Positions 51,603 through 61,525 of a DNA stretch of 64,000 bases are shown one piece after another. Positions within the stretch are counted from its first letter, which is position 1; every line of letters starts with the position of its first letter. The position numbers were made by a program, and so were the translations under genes. This stretch comes from Nodosilinea sp. WJT8-NPBG4 (GTDB lineage Bacteria; Cyanobacteriota; Cyanobacteriia; Phormidesmidales; Phormidesmidaceae), in NCBI GenBank assembly GCA_019359285.1, contig JAHHHQ010000060.1, forward strand, positions 17,960-81,959, written 5' to 3'. The notes below the pieces were generated by a model. That model was not told the DNA's origin, did no database searches, and saw nothing but the letters and a program-made list of their open reading frames with translations.

Positions 51603-52403
51603 ATGAGCGCGACAGCAACCTATGCTTTCCAAGGTAAAACCATCTTGATCACGGGCGGGGCGGGGGAAATCGGCAAAGCCACCGCCCACCGATTTGCCGC
51701 GAACGGGGCAACAATTGTGTTGCTGGATATTAACGAGATGAGGCTAACCGAGATCGCCCAGGGGCTAAAAGACTACGGCAATCCTGTGTACACCGTGCGC
51801 TGCGATGTCACCGATGCCCAAGAGGTGACCGACATGTTTGCGATCGCCGTTGAGCAGGTGGGCCACCTCGACTATGTGTTCAACAATGCCGGCTACCAGG
51901 GCGCGTTTGCCAAAACCGACGAATATCCTGAGGAAGATTTCCAAAAGGTGATCGATATCAACGTAGTCGGCGTGTTTCACATTCTCAAGACTGCTGCCCA
52001 GCACCTGCGGAAGGCTGGTGGGGCGATCGTCAATATGGCCAGCCACGCTGGGGTCGATGGGCCGCCTAACATGCTGGCCTACGCTGCCTCCAAGTTTGCG
52101 GTGATTGGCATGACCCAAACCGCCGCCAAAGACCTGGCTCCCTACGGCATTCGCGTCAACGCTCTGTCGCCGTCGCTGATTGGCCCCGGCTTTATGTGGA
52201 CTCGGCAGACGGAACTACAGGCGGGGGTAGGATCGCAGTATTTTGACGCCGACCCCAAGGTAGTTGAACAGCAGATGCTAAACTCAGTGCCGCTGCGCCG
52301 CTTGGGCCGGTTAGAAGAAGTTGCCAACGGAGTCGCTTTTTTGATGAGCGACGAGGCCAGCTATATCACCGGTTTCAATTTGGACATCACTGGTGGGCAG
52401 TAG
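51603..52403 (+). CDS. SDR family dehydrogenase (polyol/sugar)
   Basis: A 266-residue classical short-chain dehydrogenase/reductase. It has TGGAGEIGKATA (NAD(P) binding), NNAG, the Ser in NMASHAG, and the catalytic YAASK motif. A shift of specificity toward polyols fits the neighbourhood (sorbitol or xylitol dehydrogenase-like), but the substrate is not proven. ATG 51603 is preferred to an upstream in-frame start at 51540 because the fold begins at MSATATYAFQGKTILITG. It diverges from the binding-protein gene; the 166 bases between them carry both promoters. Confidence 0.93.
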   Translation: MSATATYAFQGKTILITGGAGEIGKATAHRFAANGATIVLLDINEMRLTEIAQGLKDYGNPVYTVRCDVTDAQEVTDMFAIAVEQVGHLDYVFNNAGYQGAFAKTDEYPEEDFQKVIDINVVGVFHILKTAAQHLRKAGGAIVNMASHAGVDGPPNMLAYAASKFAVIGMTQTAAKDLAPYGIRVNALSPSLIGPGFMWTRQTELQAGVGSQYFDADPKVVEQQMLNSVPLRRLGRLEEVANGVAFLMSDEASYITGFNLDITGGQ

Positions 52404-52524
52404 GGTGGCTAGGATAGACTTGAGCAAAAAAACTGACTTTAGATATATGCTCACTCTCCCCCAGGGTGTATCTTTCAGTTTAATAAAATCCCGCTTGAGA
52501 GAGTAGCGGTGGGTGAGGTGACCG

Positions 52525-53487
52525 ATGGGAGACATATCTGCAGAGAAGCGCGATCGCAAACTCGACCTAGCGGCCCATGCCGCCTGGCTGTACTACATCG
52601 CCGGTAACACCCAAGAAGAAATTGCCGCCAAGCTCAACGTGTCGCGGCAGGCGGCCCAGCGCTTGGTAGCCCTAGCCGTCAGTGAAAAGCTGATCAAATT
52701 TCGCCTCGACCATCCCCTCAGCCACTGCATTGCCCTGGCCGAAGCGCTGCGGGATCGGTTCGATCTGTCGATGTGTGAAGTCGTCCCCGACCCTGCCGTT
52801 GGCGGTGACCTCTACAACGGCCTGGGTGTCTGCGCGGCGACTTATTTGGAGACCTATCTAGTCGCTAGAACCCCCTCTATTCTGGCCTTTAGCTCGGGGC
52901 GCACCCTGCGGGCCATGGTCGATCAAATTCCCTCAATGGATCAGCCCCAGCACAAGATTGTCTCGATTGTGGGCAACATGTCGCACTACGGGCTGGCCGG
53001 TCGCCACGAGGTAGTCATGCACCTGTCTGATCGGGTGGGGTCGCAGACCTACCCGGTACCCACTCCAGCGGTGGCTACCAGCGTGGAAGAGCGCGACCTG
53101 TTGCAGACCCAGCGATCGTTTTTAACCGTTAAAGCTCTGGTGGAGCAGGCCAAGGTCACCTTTGTTGGCGTTAGCCACATCGCCTGGAACGCACCCCTGC
53201 ATGAGGATGGTTTTATCAACGACGCCGAACTGACCGAGCTGATTGAGCTGGGGGCTGTGGGCGAAATTGCCGGCTGGGCGTTCAATTCCCAAGGGAAATT
53301 GCTGCAAGCGGGTACCAACAGCCGCGTTGCGGGTGTGCCCCTAGAGCAGCCAGCCCAGCGCCTGATCATCGGCGTCGCTGGCGGCATCCGCAAAGCCGAG
53401 GCCATTCTCGCGGCCCTACAGGGGCGGCTGATCAGCGGGTTGATTACTGATGAAGCCGCCGCCACAGCGATTTTGATTAAGGGCTAA
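52525..53487 (+). CDS. SorC/DeoR-type sugar-binding transcriptional regulator
   Basis: A 320-residue regulator with an N-terminal helix-turn-helix (residues ~20-60, NTQEEIAAKLNVSRQAAQRLV) and a C-terminal phosphosugar-binding domain (ALAEALRDRFDLSMCEVVPD, VGVSHIAWNAPLHEDGFI). It probably senses a phosphorylated product of the imported polyol and controls the cluster. It follows the SDR gene by 121 bases and precedes the kinase by 63 bases. Its own binding site was not identified. Confidence 0.9.
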   Translation: MGDISAEKRDRKLDLAAHAAWLYYIAGNTQEEIAAKLNVSRQAAQRLVALAVSEKLIKFRLDHPLSHCIALAEALRDRFDLSMCEVVPDPAVGGDLYNGLGVCAATYLETYLVARTPSILAFSSGRTLRAMVDQIPSMDQPQHKIVSIVGNMSHYGLAGRHEVVMHLSDRVGSQTYPVPTPAVATSVEERDLLQTQRSFLTVKALVEQAKVTFVGVSHIAWNAPLHEDGFINDAELTELIELGAVGEIAGWAFNSQGKLLQAGTNSRVAGVPLEQPAQRLIIGVAGGIRKAEAILAALQGRLISGLITDEAAATAILIKG

Positions 53488-53550
53488 CTGTTATCGACCC
53501 GAGATCGGCTAGCTCGGATAAATGGATTTAGAGCGATTTAGGAGAAAACC

Positions 53551-54519
53551 ATGACCGAGCCCGTGATTTGTTTAGGGGAATGCTTAGTCGATCGCCTGTT
53601 TGAGGTTGGTGAAATGCCTGGAAGTGGCTCAGACAAAGGCACTGATTACCCCGGTGGAGCGCCAGCTAATGTGGCCGCTGCGATCGCAAAACTCGGCACT
53701 CACACCCGGCTGATTAGCGCCCTGGGCAAAGATGACCTGGGCGACTGGCTAATTCAGGTGTTGCAAGAGCAGGGGGTGGCGTGCCAGATCCAGCGGGTGA
53801 CCGATATGCCCACTCGCACAGTGTTGGTGCAGCGGGATGAAACGGGCGATCGCAACTTCGTCGGCTTTAGTGCCCCCGACCCTGCTGCTTTCGCTGACGC
53901 CCACCTCACCCCCGAGTGGATAGATGCCGTCGATTTCGCTGGGGTGAAGTATCTGGTGATGGGGACGTTAGGACTGGCCTACCCTACCATCGCCAGCGCG
54001 ATGGAGCGGGCGCGAGACAAGGCCCAGCAGGCGGGGAGCAAAATTGTAATTGACTTGAACTGGCGACCGGTATTTTGGCCAGAGGTAGACTTGGCCCCCG
54101 CCAAAATTCGGGACTTTTTGAGTGCCGCCGACCTGCTCAAGCTTGCCCGCGAGGAGGCCCTGTGGCTTTTTGAGACCGATTCTGCCACCGAAATTTGTCA
54201 GCAACTTCCTCGCGCTCAGGCCGTGTTGCTCACTGATGGGGGCAACGGCAGCACCTGCGCTACGAAACAGCACAGCGTTTCACTCCCGGCCTTTGATGTC
54301 AGCAGCAAAGATACAACCGGGGCGGGGGATGCCTTCCTCGCCGGAATTCTGCACCAGCTTTGCCAGAAAGGGTGGGATGTTTGGCGAGACTCGGCTGAGA
54401 TGAAAGCGATTTTGCGCTACGCCAGCGCAGTTGGAGCGCTGACGACGTTGAAACCGGGGGCGATCGCCGCCCAACCCACCCCTGAAGACGTCAATCAATT
54501 TCTGGCGGCCCGTCTCTAG
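53551..54519 (+). CDS. PfkB-family sugar kinase (fructokinase-like)
   Basis: A 322-residue ribokinase-fold kinase. N-terminal motif YPGGAPANVAAAIAKLG and C-terminal DTTGAGDAFLAG are the two PfkB signatures, the latter carrying the catalytic Asp. AGGAG precedes ATG 53551 (GGAGAAAACC). It probably phosphorylates fructose from mannitol or sorbitol. It likely completes a rightward operon with the SDR and SorC genes. Confidence 0.92.
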   Translation: MTEPVICLGECLVDRLFEVGEMPGSGSDKGTDYPGGAPANVAAAIAKLGTHTRLISALGKDDLGDWLIQVLQEQGVACQIQRVTDMPTRTVLVQRDETGDRNFVGFSAPDPAAFADAHLTPEWIDAVDFAGVKYLVMGTLGLAYPTIASAMERARDKAQQAGSKIVIDLNWRPVFWPEVDLAPAKIRDFLSAADLLKLAREEALWLFETDSATEICQQLPRAQAVLLTDGGNGSTCATKQHSVSLPAFDVSSKDTTGAGDAFLAGILHQLCQKGWDVWRDSAEMKAILRYASAVGALTTLKPGAIAAQPTPEDVNQFLAARL

Positions 54520-54628
54520 CTTTGCACGGTGTGACGACACTGTGCGATCGCCCGTTTTCCTTTTGTAATTTCAAAAGTTAAATTCTGAAGTAACTTAAAG
54601 TCATGTTGGCTTATTCGTAGCCAGCAAA

Positions 54629-55090
54629 ATGAGCGATGGCATGATCACCTGGGTTTGGAAACCTTTTGAGGCCCTTTCCACTTCAGAACTCTATAAAATC
54701 ATGAAAGCTCGACAGCAGGTGTTCATCATTGAACAGCTCTGTATCTATGCCGACATTGATGGTGCTGATCCACAAAGTTGGCACTTGCTAGGACTAACAC
54801 CCAATAAAGAACTGGTTGCCTATCTACGAGTTCTCCCTCCTGATAACCACCGACCAGCACCTGCTATTGGCCGAGTCCTGATTTTGCCTGCGATGCGTGG
54901 TCAGGGTCTGGGACGGCAAATGATCGCGGAAGGAATGAGACAGACGCAGCAACAATTTCCTGGGCAAGCCATTGTGCTTTCAGCCCAGCATCATCTGGAG
55001 AAACTTTATAGAGAGTTTGGTTTTCAGAGCATTGGCGAGCCTTATTTGGAAGATGGCATTGCGCATATTCGTATGCGGTGGTCAGGTTGA
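54629..55090 (+). CDS. elaA: ElaA-type GNAT acetyltransferase
   Basis: A 153-residue GNAT protein. The ElaA pattern is clear (KARQQVFIIEQLCIYADIDGADPQSWHLLG), then the acetyl-CoA loop RGQGLGRQMI, and the C-terminal AQHHLEKLYREFGFQSIGEP. Substrate unknown. It is 110 bases beyond the kinase gene and is probably not part of the polyol pathway. Its base composition is AT-richer than its neighbours. Confidence 0.9.
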   Translation: MSDGMITWVWKPFEALSTSELYKIMKARQQVFIIEQLCIYADIDGADPQSWHLLGLTPNKELVAYLRVLPPDNHRPAPAIGRVLILPAMRGQGLGRQMIAEGMRQTQQQFPGQAIVLSAQHHLEKLYREFGFQSIGEPYLEDGIAHIRMRWSG

Positions 55091-55145
55091 GCTGTATGGT
55101 GCATAGCGTTAGGGACGCGGCTCTGCCTACGTGGCCAAAACCCCA

Positions 55146-56684
55146 TTAGAGCTCTTCACACGCTACCTGTGGGTCACAATACACTGCTGACAGCACCGCA
55201 GGTCTGACGGAAATTCCTTGCCTGACAACTTTCAGCGACTCATAGAGCGGGGTGTAGCGCTCAAACGCCGCCTCATAGGCCGCATGCGACCGGGGCTGCA
55301 CCGCCTCGATCGCCTCAGGCAGCATCTCAAACGCCGACGCTAGCGATGGGTACGCCCCAACCCCCACCATCGCTAAAATCGCCGCTCCATAGGCCGCTCC
55401 TTCTTCGGCTTTGGGGGCTACCAGTTCGGTGTGCAGCACATCCGCCAGCAGGTGGAACCAGAGGGGCGATCGCACCCCACCCCCCGTTGCCAATAACTGA
55501 TTCACTGGAGAAATTCCCTGAATCACTTCCAGGGCTGCCCGTAGGCTAAAGGCCACTCCCTCTAGCACAGCCCGAATCAGGTCGCCCTGGGTGTGGGCCA
55601 GCGACAAATTCACCCAGGCCGCCCGCGTATCGGGGTCGAGGTAGGGGCTGCGCTCGCCCGCCAAGTGAGGCAAAAACAGCACGCCCCGCGCCCCCGGTTC
55701 AGATTTTTCTGCCAAAGTCATCAGGTCGGTGAAGGCGATGTTGGGAGCAAAGGTATCTCGGTACCAGCGCAGGGCACCTCCCGCTGCCAGGGTCACTCCC
55801 AGCAGGTGGTAGCCCCCATCGGCATGGCAAAACAGGTGCACGCGCCCTTGGGGGTCAGGAGTAGGGACATCGCAGGGGGCAAAAATCACTCCCGACGTGC
55901 CAATGCTGAGGCTGCCCCGCTTCAGGTTGCGGTCTGAAATGCCCAGGCCGATCGCCGCTGCGGCGTTGTCACCCCCTCCTGCCACTACTGGCAGTCCCGA
56001 GGGTAAGCCAGTGCGCTCAGCCAATTCCGGCTTTAGTCGTCCAGCAACGGCGGTCGATTTGACAACCGCAGGAAACAGTTCAGGGCTGATCTTCAGGGCG
56101 CTCAAAATTTCCAGATCCCACTGTTGGCTGGCCAGGTTCAAACAGCCAATGCCAGAGGCATCGGAGGGTTCCGTCACCGCTTCGCCAGTCAGCACATAGC
56201 CGAGATAGTCTTTGGGCAGTAAAATTTGCCGCACCTGTTCGTAGGCCTGGGGTTCTTCCTGGCGTAACCACACTAGTTTGGGTAGTTGAAACCCGGTAAT
56301 CGCCGGATTGCCGGTGCGCTGAATCAGTTCTTGACGGGGCACCGCTGCTTCAATCGCTTCTACGGCTTTGCCCGTGCGCTGGTCATTCCAGAGAATTGCG
56401 GGGCGGATCACCTTACCCGCCTCATCCAGCGGCACCATGCCGTGCATTTGGCCCGATAGACCCAGGGCGATCGCCCTCTGCCCCTCAATCTGCTCGGCTA
56501 CCTCACTCAGAGCTGTGAGACTGGCCTCGACCCAGTCGGCGGGCTGCTGTTCCGTCCAGCCGGGGTGGGGCGTCAGCAGGGGATAACTTTGGGTCGTTTG
56601 GGCCACCACCTGGCCTTGCAGATTGACGGCGATCGCCCGCACTCCGCCGGTTCCCAAGTCTAAACCAATGACTACGTCCGCCAA
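55146..56684 (-). CDS. xylB: Xylulokinase
   Basis: A 512-residue FGGY-family kinase: IGLDLGTGGVRAIAVNLQG at the start, GWTEQQPADWV near residue 45, GLSGQMHGMV and the C-terminal ATGGGVRSPLW motif. It would phosphorylate D-xylulose to xylulose-5-phosphate, feeding the pentose phosphate pathway. Other FGGY kinases (glycerol, ribulose) are less likely given the N-terminal DLGTGGVRA, LNLASQQWD and SGQMHGM patterns. It ends 56 bases after the convergent elaA and follows ndh-2, 15 bases downstream. Confidence 0.92.
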   Translation of the reverse strand: MADVVIGLDLGTGGVRAIAVNLQGQVVAQTTQSYPLLTPHPGWTEQQPADWVEASLTALSEVAEQIEGQRAIALGLSGQMHGMVPLDEAGKVIRPAILWNDQRTGKAVEAIEAAVPRQELIQRTGNPAITGFQLPKLVWLRQEEPQAYEQVRQILLPKDYLGYVLTGEAVTEPSDASGIGCLNLASQQWDLEILSALKISPELFPAVVKSTAVAGRLKPELAERTGLPSGLPVVAGGGDNAAAAIGLGISDRNLKRGSLSIGTSGVIFAPCDVPTPDPQGRVHLFCHADGGYHLLGVTLAAGGALRWYRDTFAPNIAFTDLMTLAEKSEPGARGVLFLPHLAGERSPYLDPDTRAAWVNLSLAHTQGDLIRAVLEGVAFSLRAALEVIQGISPVNQLLATGGGVRSPLWFHLLADVLHTELVAPKAEEGAAYGAAILAMVGVGAYPSLASAFEMLPEAIEAVQPRSHAAYEAAFERYTPLYESLKVVRQGISVRPAVLSAVYCDPQVACEEL

Positions 56685-56699
56685 TTCAGTTTCTCCCGT

Positions 56700-58100
56700 C
56701 TACGATTCTGCAATGACTGGCGCTTTTAGCTCTCCTAAGGTGCGTTCTGGAGCATCATGCCGCTCCAGCCGTTGGGGCTCCTGATCTACAACCACTGGCT
56801 CATCCAGGCGGCTCTCTTCCCAGGTAATCAGCCGTGAACCGCCTTTGTGGGTGAAATAGCTCCACAACCACTGGATCATCACCACCAGCTTGTTGTCAAA
56901 CTCAATCAGATAATAGATGTGCACAAAAATCCAGATCAGCCAGGCGGGGAAGCCCCACAGTTTGAACCGCCCCATGTTGACCACCGCCGCGTGGTGGCCG
57001 ATTACGGCCAGATTGCCCACATCGTCGTAGTGGAAGGGAGGCAAATCGTCCCCCCGGAGACGCCGCTGAATTAGCTTAGCGATGTAGGCCCCCTGCTGCA
57101 TTGCCACAGGTGCAACCCCTGGTAGGGGCTGCGCGCCCTGGTGGGCAAAGTGCGCTAAATCCCCCACCACAAAAATGTTCGGCTGCTCTGGCAGGCTCAG
57201 ATCAGGATTCACCATCACTCGACCCGAGCGATCGAGCTGGGCTCCGGCCCGAGCGGCCAGCACTTTGCCCAGCGCCGAAGCCCTCACCCCAGCGGCCCAA
57301 AGAATGGTTTTGGCCCGCACCTGCTCTGTCTGCTCGCCCTGGCGCACGGTCACCACATCGTCGTTGATTTCGGTTACCAGCGACTGGGTACGCACCGTCA
57401 CGCCCAACTCCTTCAGCGATGCGGCGGCTTTGGCCGACAGGTCAGGGGGGTAAGGGGGCAGCACGCGATCGAGCCCTTCCAGCAGCAGAATGCGGGTTTC
57501 GGTGGTGTCAATATGGTGAAATTCGTCCTTAAGCGTGTGGAAAGCCAGTTCTGCCAAGGCCCCAGCCAGTTCCACACCGGTTGGCCCGCCGCCCACCACC
57601 ACAAACGTCAGCCAGGCCCGCCGCCGCTCTGGATCTGACTCTTTCTCAGCGGCTTCAAAAGCCCCAAAAATTCGTTTCCGCATTTCTAAGGCGTCTTCGA
57701 GGGTTTTAAGCCCTGGTGCGGCTTCGGCCCACTGGTCATGGCCGAAGTAGTGGTGGCTAACACCTGTGGCTACCACCAGCGTGTCGTAGGGCAAAGTTGT
57801 ATGGGTTAGCGTCACTTGCTGGTGCTGAGGGTCAATATCAATTACTGCATCCATCAGCACCCTGACGTGGCGGTGAGCACTCAAAATAGCTCGCAAGGGC
57901 GACGAAATATCCCCAGGTGATAATTTCCCCGTGGCCACTTGATAGAGCAGCGGTTGAAACAGATGAAAGTTTCGCTTATCGATTAGCGTGACTTCAACTT
58001 GCTTAATTTTTCCCAATGCCTTAGCGGCATAGAGACCACCAAACCCTCCTCCAACGATCACAACCTGGTGAGGCTTAGTCTCAATAGCGGTATTTTTCAT
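56700..58100 (-). CDS. ndb: Type II NADH dehydrogenase (NDH-2)
   Basis: A 466-residue FAD-dependent NADH:quinone oxidoreductase (NdbA/B/C type). The FAD motif is VVIVGGGFGGLYAAKALG and the NADH motif is VVVGGGPTGVELAGALAE near residue 165; the family KTILWAAGVRASALGKVL segment is also present. A C-terminal hydrophobic/amphipathic part (FPAWLIWIFVHIYYLIEF) likely anchors it to the membrane. It oxidises NADH without proton pumping. The gene is 15 bases upstream of xylB, so they are cotranscribed, suggesting reoxidation of NADH made by polyol dehydrogenases. Confidence 0.92.
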   Translation of the reverse strand: MKNTAIETKPHQVVIVGGGFGGLYAAKALGKIKQVEVTLIDKRNFHLFQPLLYQVATGKLSPGDISSPLRAILSAHRHVRVLMDAVIDIDPQHQQVTLTHTTLPYDTLVVATGVSHHYFGHDQWAEAAPGLKTLEDALEMRKRIFGAFEAAEKESDPERRRAWLTFVVVGGGPTGVELAGALAELAFHTLKDEFHHIDTTETRILLLEGLDRVLPPYPPDLSAKAAASLKELGVTVRTQSLVTEINDDVVTVRQGEQTEQVRAKTILWAAGVRASALGKVLAARAGAQLDRSGRVMVNPDLSLPEQPNIFVVGDLAHFAHQGAQPLPGVAPVAMQQGAYIAKLIQRRLRGDDLPPFHYDDVGNLAVIGHHAAVVNMGRFKLWGFPAWLIWIFVHIYYLIEFDNKLVVMIQWLWSYFTHKGGSRLITWEESRLDEPVVVDQEPQRLERHDAPERTLGELKAPVIAES

Positions 58101-58802
58101 GGAATTAGCTCCATCTCAAATAGGCTCTGCTGAAGATCGCTGGGGAGAATCTCGTCAAGGCTGCTTTGGGCCAGGGTGCGATCGCTCTATCTAATAAATT
58201 ATTTCAGCCGATTTACAGCGAATGTGGCTGGCTCTATCCACCGAAAGGCATAGCTAATTGCTGCTTTGCCGAAAAAGCTACGATCTGAATTAACACTGGA
58301 CTAGCTTCAGTGTAAATATTCAAAAGGGTCTTGTAGATTTCTCAATCTTTCATCACGATTTTCAAGATCGGAAAACGTGATGAAGAACCCATTTTGCGTT
58401 GGCAACAGTAGTAGTCAGCCCACTCATTCGCCCCCCACTTTGTGTCGTAGGGCAGTTTTAGCGGCGGCGATCGCAATCCTGCCACTCTAGGCTTTGCCGA
58501 ACTGCTGCTGTTGATTGGCTAACTCCACCTGCGGCTAGACGCTGCCCGCAGGTCAGTTACCTAAGCTGAAAATAGCTCTCGGCAACAAATCTGCCAGCTT
58601 TAGCCTGCGGCCTCAATGGTTAGCAGGTGATGTAACTCCCATGAGTCCGCAACGGCTAGCACGGCCCATTGACTTAAATCAAGCGGTAAATATTGGCTGC
58701 GCCTAGTACGTCTGAGGATGTGCTGCATTAATTTCAAGGGCAGGTTTTAGCCAAGAGCCATGTAAATCTAGAACCGACAATTTGAACCTTAGGAGAATCA
58801 GC
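58101..58802. other. Intergenic region upstream of ndb and the PfpI-type gene
   Basis: About 700 bases with no supported gene. It is the divergent promoter region of ndb (leftward) and the PfpI-type gene (rightward). No repeats or RNA genes were recognised. Confidence 0.5.
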
Positions 58803-59370
58803 GTGGCCCAAGAACTTACAAACCGCAAAGTGGCAATTTTAGCCACCGATGGATTTGAGCAGATTGAGTTGACCGAGCCCAAACAAGCTTTAGAGAAAGC
58901 CGGTGTCCAAGTGCATGTGATCGCCCCCCAAGGTGACTCTATTCAAGGGTGGAACCACCATGACAAAGGCGATACAGTGCCGGTCGATCGCACCCTCGAT
59001 CAGGCTCACGCCACCGATTACGATGCGCTGGTGCTGCCCGGTGGAGTGTTGAATCCTGACCAGCTCAGAACCAACGATCAAGCCATTCAGTTTATTAAGG
59101 CATTCTTTGCCGATAGCAAACCCGTAGCCGCAATTTGTCACGGGCCTTGGACCCTAATTGAGGCCGATGTGGTCAAGGGTCGCACTCACCTCCTGGCCTT
59201 CTCTAAAGACTGACCTCAGCAATGCCGGTGCCACCTGGGTCGATCAAGAGGTGGTGGTCGATCAGGGGTTGGTCACCAGCCGCAACCCCCACGATTTGCC
59301 CGCCTTCAACAGCAAAATCGTAGAGGAGTTTTCTGAGGGCAAACATCTGTCCCAGGCTCAGTCGGTTTAG
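58803..59370 (+). pseudogene. DJ-1/PfpI-type protein, frameshifted near 59185
   Basis: The gene starts at GTG 58803, with AGGAG at 58791-58795 seven bases before it. The first 137 codons carry the PfpI core: KVAILATDGFEQIELTEP with the glutamate elbow, ALVLPGGVLNPDQLRT and the nucleophile motif AICHGPWTLIEADVVKGRT. The frame then leads to an early TGA at 59211. In the +1 frame the expected continuation (TSWPSLKTDLSNAGATWVDQ, then VTSRNPHDLPAFNSKIVEEF) is intact to the stop at 59370. A one-base insertion or two-base deletion in CGCACTCACC (59181-59190) explains it. Either sequencing error or a recent inactivation; the downstream half is unchanged, so loss would be very recent. The protein would be a ~186-residue stress protease/glyoxalase-like protein. 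Confidence 0.85.
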
Positions 59371-60779
59371 GTCAGCGCAGTCCTTAAGCCTCTACCAACT
59401 TCTCAATTTCCTGTTGGACGCAAAGCGCCGTTTGTTCTCGACTGGTGCTCGTAACAACTTTGCTATTTCACTGCGGCCTGCTGTGGTGAAATAGCGAGTT
59501 TGAAGCGCTCCGACCTCCAGGGCGATCGCATTGTGTACCGCTCGGCAAAGACCAAGACTCGTATTACACTCGAACTACCTCATTTTTGCCATGCCGAACG
59601 CCTTATCAAGTTGACAGCGCTATTGGCCTTATTGGGCTAATCCTGAGGCCAAAGCCTTAGATCTTCTACTCTGTTCCTTTTTTATTGCGATCGCTGCTCA
59701 GCCCAAAGCTTTACCCCGCCTACAATAATCGGGGCCAGCAGCGCCGTAGGCCAGTATCAGCTCGGGGGTGTTCATCCACCCGCTCCTACAGCAGCAGCTC
59801 CCCACCGAGCAGCTCCAGCATCGCGCTAAACAAGTCGGAGCGAAATGCGATCGCACAATCTTGCCTTCGTTTGATCTCAAAGAGTTGATTGCACAGGGGC
59901 AAGATTGAACCAGTCCGACCTAGTCAGCACAACCTTGCTAGATGAATTAATGCAAGACTAATTAAACATGGGTTGTCGTTAAAAGAATTTAGCAGTAAGC
60001 TTAAACCAAACCCTCCGCCTTGCGTTTATTGAGAGCTTAACAATAACGTAAAGCCTGTATGAAGTTGATGTATGTTTATGCCAATTCTTAACAAGTCATA
60101 CTTCTACACCGATATCTATCAGCCTTTGCTGAAAGGGTTGCGCTTGGCCCGCTTAAACCGAGTTTGCTTGCCGGTCATGGCGGTGAGAATTCCAGGCGGC
60201 TTGACTCCCCCTTAAACAAGAATTTATTAGAGGAAATGCGATCGCTCTCATTGATTGAGAGCAGCATTTTCAGCATTCCAGAATGTTCCAATTCAGATCC
60301 CGCCTAGGACTAACGTTAGCTAGGCCAAGCAATATCAGCTTCTTGCCTTTTTGATATTAGTTTTGCCACTAGCCAAACTTCCTAGTGCTGTAGTTGCCTC
60401 TATTCTTAACAGTCAAATCGACTCGCGGTAGCAAATTGTCTGCTACCTAGGAATGCGGCACCACAGGGATAAACATTCTAGTGCTGTACGGCGAAAATCT
60501 GGCTACCGATAATCAAGGGGCTTAAACTCCTTGTCTAAACTGAACTCGGATCGGCAAAGTTTGTGCCGTCGAGGACTAGTAAAGGCGGAAAATCTTCGAC
60601 CATCGTTGCGTTTGCAGAAAGCTAATACCTTGCGCGACGGCGGACAAGCTTGTGCCGTGAAATGCCAGTATTTAGCGTGTATATGCCTAGGTTTCTTGGA
60701 GCAAAAGAATTACGAATAAGCCTGCTTTGAAAAGTGAATTCGCGAATTAAGTAAATCAAAAAATAGAGAAATTAGAATC
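59371..60779. other. 1.4-kb non-coding region with degenerate sequence
   Basis: No complete gene is supported. The sequence contains a perfect 10-base hairpin (59462-59495). It also holds an open stretch around 59755-59908 whose translation (ILPSFDLKELIAQGQD at the end) looks protein-like but lacks a start; it may be a gene remnant. The last 300 bases become AT-rich, and the surface polysaccharide genes start after it. Confidence 0.5.
59462..59495. repeat. Perfect 10-base-pair hairpin
   Basis: GCTATTTCAC at 59462-59471 pairs exactly with GTGAAATAGC at 59486-59495 across a 14-base loop. There is no T run and no adjacent gene to terminate. Confidence 0.5.
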
Positions 60780-61472
60780 ATGAGCTATTTAAGGCGGGGC
60801 CTCGAATCAATTGTGACCGGAAGTTTAAGCGCCATTCCAACGAAAGCTGGAAAGGTAATAAGAGTTATAGGATTTCGGCCTTTGTTCAAGCAGTTAGATA
60901 GTTCTGCAACAATCGGCTCGAGAGTTAGATTCAGCGGCACAAATCGCATTTCTATTGAAAAAGGTGCTTGGATAAATCAATATGCTGAGATTCATAGTGG
61001 AGGCAATCTCATTCAGATTCGGGCCAATGCAGCTATAGACCTCGGCGTGAGCATTAGAGATTGTGGCCATCAGGGTCAGTCAAGTGGCATTGTCATTGGA
61101 GAAAACTCGGGGTTAGGGCCTTACTGCTGTTTAGCAGGTCCTGGAGCAATCAATATTGGCAGCAACTGCATGATTGCATCGCACTGCTGCATATATGCCA
61201 ACAATCACGGGTTCGATGATTTAACAAGACCTATGCATTCTCAACCATTAACGATGCTGGGAATCACGATTGAAGACGACTGTTGGCTAGGCACAGGAGT
61301 CAAAGTGCTTGACGGAGTAACAATTGGTACAGGGAGTGTGATTGGGGCTGGGGCCGTTGTTAGTCGTGATATTCCACCATATTCGGTAGCTGTAGGGGTA
61401 CCCGCTAGAGTAATTAAAAGCCGTAAAGAACAACTCTCTACTAGCCCAGATAAAAAATTAGAACTCATTTAA
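60780..61472 (+). CDS. Hexapeptide-repeat (left-handed beta-helix) acyltransferase 1
   Basis: A 230-residue O-acyltransferase of the LbetaH family (CysE/LacA/WbbJ type). Hexapeptide turns are seen from ~residue 45 to 200; the active-site-proximal region is IYANNHGFDDLTRP, and the C-terminal rungs are DDCWLGTGVKVLDGVTIGTG and AGAVVSRDIPPYSVAVGVPA. The histidine of ANNHG is a plausible catalytic base. It likely acetylates a polysaccharide sugar. It forms a tandem with a clear paralogue 53 bases downstream and a GT4 gene further on. Confidence 0.9.
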   Translation: MSYLRRGLESIVTGSLSAIPTKAGKVIRVIGFRPLFKQLDSSATIGSRVRFSGTNRISIEKGAWINQYAEIHSGGNLIQIRANAAIDLGVSIRDCGHQGQSSGIVIGENSGLGPYCCLAGPGAINIGSNCMIASHCCIYANNHGFDDLTRPMHSQPLTMLGITIEDDCWLGTGVKVLDGVTIGTGSVIGAGAVVSRDIPPYSVAVGVPARVIKSRKEQLSTSPDKKLELI

Positions 61473-61525
61473 GTAAGAAGTAGTGCGTGCAAGACAACTA
61501 AATTTCCAAAAAAGGAGTTTCTGCA

